A DNA stretch of 16,855 nucleotides, taken from positions 1-16,855 of the forward strand of contig JAZORR010000053.1 in the NCBI GenBank assembly GCA_045656705.1, given 5' to 3'. The notes beneath the pieces are model-generated. The model worked only from the letters and a program-made list of their open reading frames with translations. It was not told the origin of the DNA and did no database searches. Both the position numbers and the translations under genes were made by a program. The stretch is from RGIG4576 sp045656705 (GTDB taxonomy: Bacteria; Bacteroidota; Bacteroidia; Bacteroidales; Muribaculaceae). This document shows positions 1 to 6,196 of this stretch, piece after piece. The number at the start of each line of letters is the position of its first letter. Positions within the stretch are counted from its first letter, which is position 1.

Positions 1-363
1 TACATATTTATGCCACAATATCTTATTTCGCAAAGCATCCTTTATAACCATTAAACCAAAATTGCGCCCCCAATAAGTCGTATCCATTTGAATGGTAACA
101 TCTTTGTGCTTGCTTATTTTCTGAACAAAGCGCATACCTACTAAATCCCGTTGTATTGTTCGAATAGAGTCTTTATACTTTATAGAGAGCTGCTCTATAG
201 TTTGTTTTCCCTCTACATAATCGGTTATTACCTGTGATTTGTTCCGTCTATGACCGCCTTTAAATTGACGTCTGCAATCCTTACATTTGTACATTTGTTT
301 TCGGCTTCTCAAGCCGTTTCTAACGACGTTGTGCGAGCCACAAAAAAGCATTTTTTTTACCAT
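1..363 (-). CDS. Transposase N-terminal part, IS256-like variant with zinc ribbon (partial, runs off left edge)
   Basis: An open frame of 121 codons starts with ATG at 363 and continues past base 1, so only the N-terminal part is present. Residues 8-34 look like a zinc ribbon followed by a basic stretch (C8-G-S-H, then C27-x-x-C30, R-R-Q-F). Residues 52-75 (EGKQTIEQLS and following) look like a helix-turn-helix DNA-binding segment. Residues 92-100 (QMDTTYWGR) match the first catalytic-Asp region of IS256-like 'variant zinc-binding' transposases, where the usual form is a D-G-T-Y-F-like block. It would catalyse cut-and-paste movement of its element. Odd: the ribbon needs four Cys, and the first (expected at residue 5) is Met. 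The family assignment rests on recall of this motif order; IS1595-like elements also carry such ribbons. The gene lies beyond the rpoD terminator, so it leaves rpoD intact. Confidence 0.72.
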   Translation of the reverse strand, partial: MVKKMLFCGSHNVVRNGLRSRKQMYKCKDCRRQFKGGHRRNKSQVITDYVEGKQTIEQLSIKYKDSIRTIQRDLVGMRFVQKISKHKDVTIQMDTTYWGRNFGLMVIKDALRNKILWHKYV

Positions 364-490
364 ATCAATGAAAATCTACACAAAGATATGAATTTCAATT
401 AATTACAGCGTTTTTATCCTACTTTTTGTCCACCTTGCCTGTTTTTTGTGTTGGTTTATGCTTGCTTTTCCTTGAAAAGGGAGAAAAGAA

Positions 491-526
491 AAGCGTCCAA
501 TCCGATTCTTTTAGGATTGAACGCTT
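491..526 (-). terminator. Intrinsic terminator of rpoD
   Basis: Arms 491-503 and 514-526 form a 13-pair stem with one G-U pair and a 10-base loop. Read on the minus strand the hairpin is followed by the T-rich stretch TTCTTTTCTC (490 down to 481). It lies 25 bases past the rpoD stop codon. Confidence 0.85.
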
Positions 527-551
527 AGCCAATTTCTTTTGTTGGAGAGGA

Positions 552-1412
552 TTAGTCTCCTAAGTAAGTCTTAAGTAGTCGACTCTTTTGTCCTTTGAGT
601 CGGCGAATTGCTTTCTCCTTAATTTGACGCACACGCTCGCGAGTAAGGTCAAATTTTGCTCCGATTTCTTCGAGTGTCATTTCTTGACATCCGATACCGA
701 AGAACATCTTTAAGATGTCGCGTTCGCGTTCGTGAAGCTGATTGAGCGCACGATCCACTTCTTTCGACAATGATTCTTGGTTCAATGATGAGTCGGCCAT
801 TGGCGAATCGTCGTTGGTAAGCACGTCGAGTAGGCTGTTGTCTTCGCCTTCTACGAATGGTGCATCTACCGAAATGTGTCGGCCTGAAACTTTCAATGTG
901 TCTGAAATCTTGTCTACTGGTACCTCCAATTGTTCTGCCAACTCTTCGGCTGATGGACGGCGTTCATTCTCTTGTTCAAATTTTGAAAGCGCTTTACCAA
1001 TCTTGTTGAGGCAGCCTACTTGGTTGAGGGGAAGACGCACAATACGTGATTGCTCAGCTAATGCTTGCAAAATAGATTGGCGAATCCACCACACAGCATA
1101 CGAGATGAATTTGAAACCACGTGTTTCGTCAAATTTCTGAGCTGCTTTAATCAAGCCAAGATTTCCTTCGTTGATTAGGTCGGGTAGACTTAATCCTTGG
1201 TTTTGGTACTGTTTTGCTACTGAAACGACGAAGCGCAGATTAGCTCGTGTGAGTTTTTCAAGTGCTGCTTGGTCACCTTTCTTAATGGCTTGCGCAAGCT
1301 CTACTTCTTCTTCTACTGAAATAAGTTCTTCGCGACCGATTTCTTGTAAATACTTGTCGAGCGATGCGCTCTCACGATTGGTGATTGATTTTGTAATCTT
1401 TAATTGTCTCAT
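552..1412 (-). CDS. rpoD: Primary (housekeeping) RNA polymerase sigma factor, sigma-70 family
   Basis: 286 residues. This subunit directs core RNA polymerase to promoters and opens the DNA. Region 1.2 spans about 15-47 (SLDKYLQEIG). Regions 2.1-2.4 span about 51-121, with the core-binding and melting signatures DLINEGNLGLIKA and FKFISYAVWWIRQSI. Region 3 spans about 125-200. Region 4 spans about 220-280, with the -35-reading helix-turn-helix LTRERVRQIKEKAIRRL. There is no long acidic region 1.1 or non-conserved insertion as in proteobacterial RpoD; this short form is normal for Bacteroidetes (known from the family). The ATG at 1412 directly precedes the conserved N-terminus MRQLKITKSI. It is a single-gene unit with promoter and terminator. 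It most likely reads the TTG/TAnnTTTG promoters seen across this window (inference). Confidence 0.97.
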   Translation of the reverse strand: MRQLKITKSITNRESASLDKYLQEIGREELISVEEEVELAQAIKKGDQAALEKLTRANLRFVVSVAKQYQNQGLSLPDLINEGNLGLIKAAQKFDETRGFKFISYAVWWIRQSILQALAEQSRIVRLPLNQVGCLNKIGKALSKFEQENERRPSAEELAEQLEVPVDKISDTLKVSGRHISVDAPFVEGEDNSLLDVLTNDDSPMADSSLNQESLSKEVDRALNQLHERERDILKMFFGIGCQEMTLEEIGAKFDLTRERVRQIKEKAIRRLKGQKSRLLKTYLGD

Positions 1413-1439
1413 TTTTTACTATCAGAGAATTTAAGCATG

Positions 1440-1470
1440 CAAAGATAGTAAAAATATTTGCAAATGTCAA
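1440..1470 (-). promoter_or_regulatory. rpoD promoter, Bacteroidetes type
   Basis: On the minus strand TTGAC (TTG at 1470-1468) is followed by 20 bases and then TATCTTTG (1447-1440), an exact TAnnTTTG -7 element. Transcription would begin near 1433, giving a leader of about 20 bases. Confidence 0.8.
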
Positions 1471-1601
1471 TACTTGATGCAATATTTTTACGTTCAATGT
1501 GGTTTTTTCTTGTTCTTTTTGTATTATAACGCAGAAAATGCTGTTTTTATTGTGTGCGTTTTGAAAAAGTTAAGGTGTAGGGAGTGAATTGTTAATTCCC
1601 G

Positions 1602-1642
1602 AAAAAATGAGGTTGATTCAGAATTTTTCAAATCAACCTCAT
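1602..1642 (-). terminator. Intrinsic terminator of the HtrA protease gene
   Basis: Perfect 12-base arms, 1607-1618 and 1631-1642, surround a 12-base loop. On the minus strand the hairpin is followed by a run of T (1606-1602). It lies 29 bases past the stop codon of the protease gene. Confidence 0.88.
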
Positions 1643-1671
1643 CGCTATTTTGTTAATCTTTTGCAAGTGGA

Positions 1672-3171
1672 TTAGTCGGTGAGTTTCACTGCGTAGATGT
1701 CTTCCACACCATTAGGATGCAATCCGATTACAATCATCACTTTGCGACGGTCGCTACTGTTCATTATCGAGTCGTAGATTTTTTCGATGTCTTCGCGGCT
1801 GTTTACAGGAGTTTCGTTGATTTCTGTGATGATGAAACCATCTTTGATGCCTGCGTTACGGAATTTACCTGCCTTTACACTAGTTACTTCCACGCCATTT
1901 CTTATGCGAAGCTCTTTCTTTGTGTCGTCGCTAAGAGGAAGGAATCCACAACCGAGCGATGCTACTGTAGAGTTCTTTGTAAGTTTGGTGTTGCCTTGTC
2001 CGTTGTGTAGGGTGGCTGTTGTAGTGTGACTCTTATTGTCGCGAATGTAAGTGATAGAGATTTTATCTCCAGGGCGTAGGCGGTTCATTTGTTCCATTAT
2101 TTGACCACTGTTTTTCACCGAAGCACCATTTATCTTGGTGATTACGTCGCCTTCTTGCAATCCAGCTTCCATAGCCGAGCTGCGGTCGCTCACTTGTGCT
2201 ACATACACACCTTCTTTAGTGGCTGTGATATTCTTCTCTTTTGCCAATTCAGCACTTAGAGGTATGTAAGAGATACCAAGCACGGCACGTTGCACACTAC
2301 CATATTCTTTCAAGTCGCTCACTACCTTGCTTACTGTAGACGATGGAATAGCAAATGAATAACCGCTGTAATTGCCTGTTTGTGAATAGATGGCTGTGTT
2401 GATACCCACGAGTTCGCCCTTGATATTGACAAGTGCGCCACCACTGTTACCTTGGTTTACGGCTGCGTCGGTTTGAATGAACGAGTCAATTGAGTTAGCG
2501 CGTTGCGAAGTGGCTTCGCCAATGTTTCGAGCCTTTGCACTTACGATACCAGCAGTCACTGTAGAGGTGAATCCAAAAGGATTGCCTACTGCAAGCACCC
2601 ATTCGCCCACTTTCAAATCGTCGGAACTACCGAAAGTGATTGCACTTAAGTCCTTTGCATCTACCTTGAGTAGAGCAAGGTCGGTACTTTCGTCGCTACC
2701 TATCACGCGCGCTGTGTACTTTTCGTTGCTGTTGAGTGTTACTTCCACCTTTTCTGCTCCTTTAATTACATGGTGATTGGTTACGATATAGCCATCGCTT
2801 GAGATGATTACGCCCGAACCTAATCCGAGTGGTTGCATATTGTCTTCTTTAGGCTGTTGTTGTGGTTGTTGGCGACGAGGTGTGTTGCCTCCATATCCAG
2901 GGCCAAAGAAGAACTCAAATGGATCGAAAAAACGATTGCCATTATATTGTTGTCTCACCGATGCGTATGTCTTGATACTCACCACACAGTTGATGGTGTT
3001 TTCGGCTGCTACTGTGAAATCTGTGTTGCTGTTAGGTACTCGACTTGCAGTGCGAATGAAATTCTTCTCGGTGTTTTCTTGTGTGTAGTAGTTGCTGGCA
3101 ACCACGGTTAGGGTAGAACCTAATACGGCTGCACCAAATAGAGCTAAAAATAATTTTCCAGTTGTATTCAT
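1672..3171 (-). CDS. HtrA/DegQ-family periplasmic serine endoprotease with two PDZ domains
   Basis: 499 residues; degrades or chaperones misfolded envelope proteins. Residues 7-25 form a hydrophobic N-terminal segment (signal peptide or anchor), so the protein acts in the periplasm. A trypsin-like protease domain covers about 50-285. The triad is visible: His134 in TNHHVIKGA, Asp164 in ESTDLALLK, and Ser243 in QGNSGGALVN. A Gly/Pro/Gln- and Phe-rich insert at about 76-112 sits where the LA loop lies in DegP/DegQ. PDZ1 spans about 290-390 (GVYVAQVSDRSSAMEAGLQEGD region) and PDZ2 about 400-485. Two PDZ domains fit DegP/DegQ rather than DegS, and the length is usual for Bacteroidetes. It is a single-gene unit with its own terminator. 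I could not find a convincing promoter in the AT-rich upstream region. Whether it behaves as degP or degQ cannot be told from sequence. Confidence 0.95.
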   Translation of the reverse strand: MNTTGKLFLALFGAAVLGSTLTVVASNYYTQENTEKNFIRTASRVPNSNTDFTVAAENTINCVVSIKTYASVRQQYNGNRFFDPFEFFFGPGYGGNTPRRQQPQQQPKEDNMQPLGLGSGVIISSDGYIVTNHHVIKGAEKVEVTLNSNEKYTARVIGSDESTDLALLKVDAKDLSAITFGSSDDLKVGEWVLAVGNPFGFTSTVTAGIVSAKARNIGEATSQRANSIDSFIQTDAAVNQGNSGGALVNIKGELVGINTAIYSQTGNYSGYSFAIPSSTVSKVVSDLKEYGSVQRAVLGISYIPLSAELAKEKNITATKEGVYVAQVSDRSSAMEAGLQEGDVITKINGASVKNSGQIMEQMNRLRPGDKISITYIRDNKSHTTTATLHNGQGNTKLTKNSTVASLGCGFLPLSDDTKKELRIRNGVEVTSVKAGKFRNAGIKDGFIITEINETPVNSREDIEKIYDSIMNSSDRRKVMIVIGLHPNGVEDIYAVKLTD

Positions 3172-3482
3172 AACTTTAAATGTTAAAAGTGTATATGGTT
3201 TTAAATTTTTAATAGTTAAAAATTAACTTTTGAATTCGAGTGTAAAAGTATAAGATTATTTCTATATTTCTATGCTTAGAGGCTTAGTTTTAAACTATTT
3301 TAATAGTGTTAATACCTCTTTTAAGCAATATTTGTAATCGGAAATTGAAAAATAAAAAAATAGATGTGCGTGGCTAATTCCTACCTATATAATGGATGTA
3401 TAGGATAAAATTCAAACAAAAAATGAAAAATAAAGTTGAGATATTCGTTATAAGCCAATAATTCGTAGTAACTTTGCATTGT
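3172..3482. other. AT-rich intergenic region between divergent htrA and rnpB
   Basis: About 310 bases with no gene that I can support. It must hold the htrA promoter (minus), but no exact TAnnTTTG element is seen on that strand; the nearest is TACTTTTA near 3243-3250 with no TTG at the right distance. A small hairpin (CCTATA 3384-3389, TATAGG 3399-3404) has no clear role. The rnpB promoter occupies the right end. Confidence 0.5.
3445..3476 (+). promoter_or_regulatory. rnpB promoter
   Basis: TAACTTTG at 3469-3476 is an exact -7 element. A near-match TCG lies 21 bases upstream (3445-3447) in place of TTG. The expected start, about 7 bases downstream of the -7 element, is near 3483, the base where the rnpB P1 helix begins. 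Confidence 0.7.
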
Positions 3483-3869
3483 AATAGTATGGCGGTTTGT
3501 CGCTCACCGACTTGTGCGGTGTGAGGAAAGTCCGGGCAACATAGAGCATCATATTTCTTAACGAGAAGCTATCGGCGACGGTAGAGTAATGTGACAGAAA
3601 ATAACCGCCGTTCATCTGTTGAGCGGTAAGGGTGAAAAAGTGAGGTAAGAGCTCACAGGTGGCTATGGCGACATAGTTGCGGCACATCTTATGAGTTGCA
3701 AGGTCAAGTATATCGGCATTTAAGGGTGGCTCGTCCATTGTCGAGGGGTAGACTGCTACGGCTGTGCTTGCACAGCGTAAGCGTAATGGCAACATTGCGT
3801 TCAGATAAATGACAAACGGGTTTCTCCTTTGCGAGAAACTTACATAACCCGGCTTATAGCTATACTATT
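3483..3869 (+). ncRNA. rnpB: RNase P RNA (catalytic RNA of ribonuclease P)
   Basis: This RNA removes the 5' leader from precursor tRNAs, together with the RnpA protein. Conserved core blocks are visible in order: GAGGAAAGTCCGGGC (3522-3536), ACAGAAAATAACCGCC (3592-3607), AGATAAATGAC (3802-3812) and AACCCGGCTTATAG (3846-3859). The ends pair: AATAGTATGGC (3483-3493) with GCTATACTATT (3859-3869) gives an 11-pair P1 helix with one G-U pair, which fixes both ends. About 387 nucleotides is usual for a bacterial type A RNA. It has its own promoter and terminator. A reading frame on the opposite strand here is not a gene. The block near the 3' end reads ACATAACCCGGC rather than the more common ACAGAACCCGGC, which is a small deviation. 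Confidence 0.95.
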
Positions 3870-3880
3870 TTTGCATCAAG

Positions 3881-3919
3881 GAGATTGTACTAAGTTTTAT
3901 AGTGCGATCTCTTTTTTTT
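3881..3919 (+). terminator. Intrinsic terminator of rnpB
   Basis: Arms 3881-3891 and 3901-3911 form an 11-pair stem with two G-U pairs and a 9-base loop, followed directly by eight T (3912-3919). Confidence 0.9.
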
Positions 3920-3960
3920 GTTTTCACCACCTTATAATATATAGGAATCCTCTTAAACGC

Positions 3961-3994
3961 AGAAAGAGATTGCCCGAATGAGCAATCTCTTTCT
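3961..3994 (-). terminator. Terminator hairpin of fba
   Basis: Perfect 13-base inverted repeats (3961-3973 and 3982-3994) surround an 8-base loop, starting 25 bases past the aldolase stop. On the minus strand the second arm is itself T-rich but there is no long T run after it, so termination may be less efficient than at the other sites here. Confidence 0.7.
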
Positions 3995-4019
3995 TATGGT
4001 TTAACTAATAAGTTTCTGA

Positions 4020-5018
4020 TTATAGAGCCTTACCGTCGCTACCAAGCACGTTGATGATCTTGTGCTTGTATAGTTTTTCCATATTGTCGCGAGCTGGACC
4101 AAGATACTTACGTGGGTCGAATTCAGCTGGGCTTTCTGCGAATACCTTACGCACTGCAGCTGTCATAGCAAGACGGCTGTCAGAGTCGATGTTGATCTTA
4201 CATACTGCGCTCTTAGCTGATTCACGAAGCCATTCTTCTGGAATACCGATAGCAGCCTTCAATGCACCACCATATTGGTTGATAGTTTCTACTTCGTCTT
4301 GAGGAACTGAAGAAGAACCGTGAAGAACGATAGGGAATCCAGGAAGTTTTTCTTCGACTGCCTTCAATACATCGAATGCCAATGGAGGAGGCACAAGCTT
4401 ACCGTTTTCGTCCTTAGTACATTGTTCTGGAGTGAACTTGTATGCACCGTGAGAAGTACCGATAGAGATAGCCAAGCTATCGCAACCTGTGCGAGTAGCG
4501 AAGTCGATTACTTCTTCTGGGTCGGTGTAAGTGTGGTGGTCGCTTGATACTTCATCTTCTACACCAGCCAATACACCAAGCTCACCTTCTACTGTTACAT
4601 CGTATTGGTGTGCATAGTCTACTACTTGCTTTGTAAGTGCTACGTTTGCGTCGTATGGAGGGTGTGGACCATCGATCATTACTGAAGAGAAACCGCAGTC
4701 GATACAGTCCTTGCAAAGCTCGAAGCTGTTACCGTGGTCAAGGTGAAGAACGATTTGTGGGTTTTCCCAACCAAGTTCTTTTGCATAAGCTACAGCACCT
4801 TGTGCCATGTAGCGAAGTAGAGTAGCGTTAGCGTACTTACGAGCACCGCTTGATACTTGTAGGATTACTGGAGACTTAGTTTCTGAAGCTGCCTTGATGA
4901 TAGCTTGAAGTTGCTCCATGTTGTTGAAGTTGAAAGCAGGGATTGCATATCCGCCTTCGATAGCCTTTGCAAACATTTCACGAGTGTTTACAAGACCAAG
5001 TTCTTTGTAATTTACCAT
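4020..5018 (-). CDS. fba: Class II (zinc) fructose-1,6-bisphosphate aldolase
   Basis: 332 residues. It splits fructose 1,6-bisphosphate into glyceraldehyde 3-phosphate and dihydroxyacetone phosphate (glycolysis), and runs in reverse in gluconeogenesis; cytoplasmic. Visible class II marks: N-terminal PAFNFNNMEQ (27-36); HLDHGNS with catalytic Asp94 and zinc ligand His95; VEGELGVLAG (143-152); zinc ligand His190 in IGTSHGAYKF; zinc ligand His233 in VLHGSSSV; and the phosphate/substrate block KINIDSD (274-280). The length is typical of the Bacteroidetes enzyme. Codon choice is strongly biased (AAG, GGT, GCT, TTC, AAC), as expected for an abundant glycolytic enzyme (inference). It is a single-gene unit divergent from the glycosyltransferase. 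Confidence 0.97.
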   Translation of the reverse strand: MVNYKELGLVNTREMFAKAIEGGYAIPAFNFNNMEQLQAIIKAASETKSPVILQVSSGARKYANATLLRYMAQGAVAYAKELGWENPQIVLHLDHGNSFELCKDCIDCGFSSVMIDGPHPPYDANVALTKQVVDYAHQYDVTVEGELGVLAGVEDEVSSDHHTYTDPEEVIDFATRTGCDSLAISIGTSHGAYKFTPEQCTKDENGKLVPPPLAFDVLKAVEEKLPGFPIVLHGSSSVPQDEVETINQYGGALKAAIGIPEEWLRESAKSAVCKINIDSDSRLAMTAAVRKVFAESPAEFDPRKYLGPARDNMEKLYKHKIINVLGSDGKAL

Positions 5019-5074
5019 AATACTTTAATATAGTGTTTTGATAATAAAATTGTGTTTCATTTTCAAATTCTTTG

Positions 5075-5082
5075 CAAAGATA
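5075..5082 (-). promoter_or_regulatory. fba promoter -7 element
   Basis: TATCTTTG on the minus strand (5082-5075) matches TAnnTTTG exactly. No proper TTG lies 19-21 bases upstream; CTG at 5107-5105 is the nearest. The start would be near 5068, giving a leader of about 50 bases. Confidence 0.6.
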
Positions 5083-5101
5083 AGAAAATATAAGCAATGA
5101 A

Positions 5102-5134
5102 TTGCAGTTAAATATAAAAAATGTATTAATTTTG
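5102..5134 (+). promoter_or_regulatory. Promoter of the GT2 glycosyltransferase gene
   Basis: TAATTTTG (5127-5134) is an exact -7 element, with TTG (5102-5104) 22 bases upstream, slightly wide. Its -33 region overlaps the likely -33 region of the divergent fba promoter. Confidence 0.6.
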
Positions 5135-5175
5135 TACGTTGAAATGAGAAAAAGGCATTATGCCATACTTTTTCA

Positions 5176-5988
5176 ATGATTACAGTATCGATTGTGACAT
5201 ATAAAACCGACACCGAGGAGTTGCGACTTTGTCTCAACTCGCTAATGTCGTCGTTAGTGCGCAAAGTGTATGTTATAGACAACTCTCGTCAGCAGTCTAT
5301 AGCAGATTTTTGTCGTCCTATTGACAAGGTGGAATATATTGCCAATCCCAACGTGGGGTATGGCGCAGGTCATAATATCGGTATTCGTAAGGCTATGAAG
5401 CTCGGTGCAAAGTATCATCTTGTGCTTAATAGCGATGTGTATTTTGGTGAGGATGTGTTGCCTCGATTGGTGGATTATATGAATGCCAACGACGATGTGG
5501 CACAGGTGCAACCAAATGTGATTTATCCCGATGGCACTCTGCAATATGGATGTCGATTGTTGCCTACTCCGCTCAATCTTATTTCACGCCGTTTCTTGTT
5601 TCACAGTTGGAACGAGATAATCAATAGAGACTTCCTCCTGTATGATTTTGATAGAAAGTCTCCTATGAATCTGCCTTATCATCAAGGATCGTTTATGCTA
5701 TTCCGCACTAAATGTTTTGAGGAAGTGGGACTTTTCGATGAACGTTTCTTTATGTACCCCGAAGATATAGATATCACTCGTCGTATGCACAAGCATTATC
5801 GCACAATGTTCTGGCCTGAGGTGACTATTGTTCACGCACATCGTGCCGCAAGCTACAAGAGCCTGCGAATGTTGGCAGTGCATAGCTATAATATGATAAA
5901 GTATTTCAATAAATGGGGTTGGTTTTTCGACAAAGAACGCTCTAAGTGGAATCGTGAGATTCTCGAAAAAGTGCAGTCGAAGAAGTGA
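5176..5988 (+). CDS. Family 2 glycosyltransferase (rhamnosyltransferase-like)
   Basis: 270 residues with no signal peptide or membrane span, so cytoplasmic or on the inner membrane face. It should move a sugar from a nucleotide-sugar to a glycan acceptor. GT-A fold marks: ITVSIVTYKTD (2-12) at the N-terminus, NPNVGYGAGHNIGI (57-70) in the nucleotide-binding region, the metal-binding DXD-like NSDVYF (85-90), QGSFMLFRTKCFEEVG (170-185), and YPEDIDITRR (194-203), the E-D acceptor/catalytic block of the rhamnosyltransferase-like branch. The start at 5176 places the conserved beta strand at the very N-terminus. It stands alone, not inside a polysaccharide cluster, so donor and acceptor cannot be told. 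Conserved synteny with fba is not something I can check here. Confidence 0.88.
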   Translation: MITVSIVTYKTDTEELRLCLNSLMSSLVRKVYVIDNSRQQSIADFCRPIDKVEYIANPNVGYGAGHNIGIRKAMKLGAKYHLVLNSDVYFGEDVLPRLVDYMNANDDVAQVQPNVIYPDGTLQYGCRLLPTPLNLISRRFLFHSWNEIINRDFLLYDFDRKSPMNLPYHQGSFMLFRTKCFEEVGLFDERFFMYPEDIDITRRMHKHYRTMFWPEVTIVHAHRAASYKSLRMLAVHSYNMIKYFNKWGWFFDKERSKWNREILEKVQSKK

Positions 5989-6019
5989 TTTTATCTTTTT
6001 TTATCCTAAAAACATTAAT

Positions 6020-6040
6020 TTCGGCATAAATCTCGCCGAA
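6020..6040 (+). terminator. Weak hairpin after the glycosyltransferase gene
   Basis: TTCGGC (6020-6025) pairs with GCCGAA (6035-6040) around a 9-base loop, 32 bases past the stop. Only a short, mixed T-rich tail follows, so this is a tentative terminator. Confidence 0.35.
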
Positions 6041-6057
6041 TATTTCCAATAATATTT

Positions 6058-6065
6058 TATCTTTG
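6058..6065 (+). promoter_or_regulatory. speA promoter -7 element
   Basis: TATCTTTG is an exact match to TAnnTTTG. No TTG is found at 19-21 bases upstream. A start near 6072 would give a leader of about 125 bases. Confidence 0.55.
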
Positions 6066-6071
6066 CGTTGC

Positions 6072-6196
6072 GTTTTATGCTTTATTGCGTAATTACGCTT
6101 TGGGGTGATGTTTTCTCTCCCAAAAACAAAAGTTTAAGTAGTCCGTGGAATTTAAGAAATTCCCTTTATTAACTTGTTATACATTATTAGAGTAAA
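6072..6196 (+). promoter_or_regulatory. Structured 5' leader of speA (unidentified)
   Basis: Three small hairpins lie in a row: GCGT/ACGC (6087-6098); TTGGGG with CTCCCAA-type pairing (6100-6105 with 6118-6123, one G-U); and GGAATTT/AAATTCC (6147-6153 with 6157-6163). No known riboswitch class is recognised and no long T run follows the last stem, so a control role is a guess. Confidence 0.3.

Noticed and set aside
364..480. Possible terminal inverted repeat of the insertion sequence
   Set aside because: The other end of the element is outside the window, so no end or target duplication can be shown.
3448..3795. Open frame of 115 codons on the minus strand
   Set aside because: It lies across rnpB, whose conserved blocks and P1 pairing explain the sequence; its start context and composition are not gene-like.
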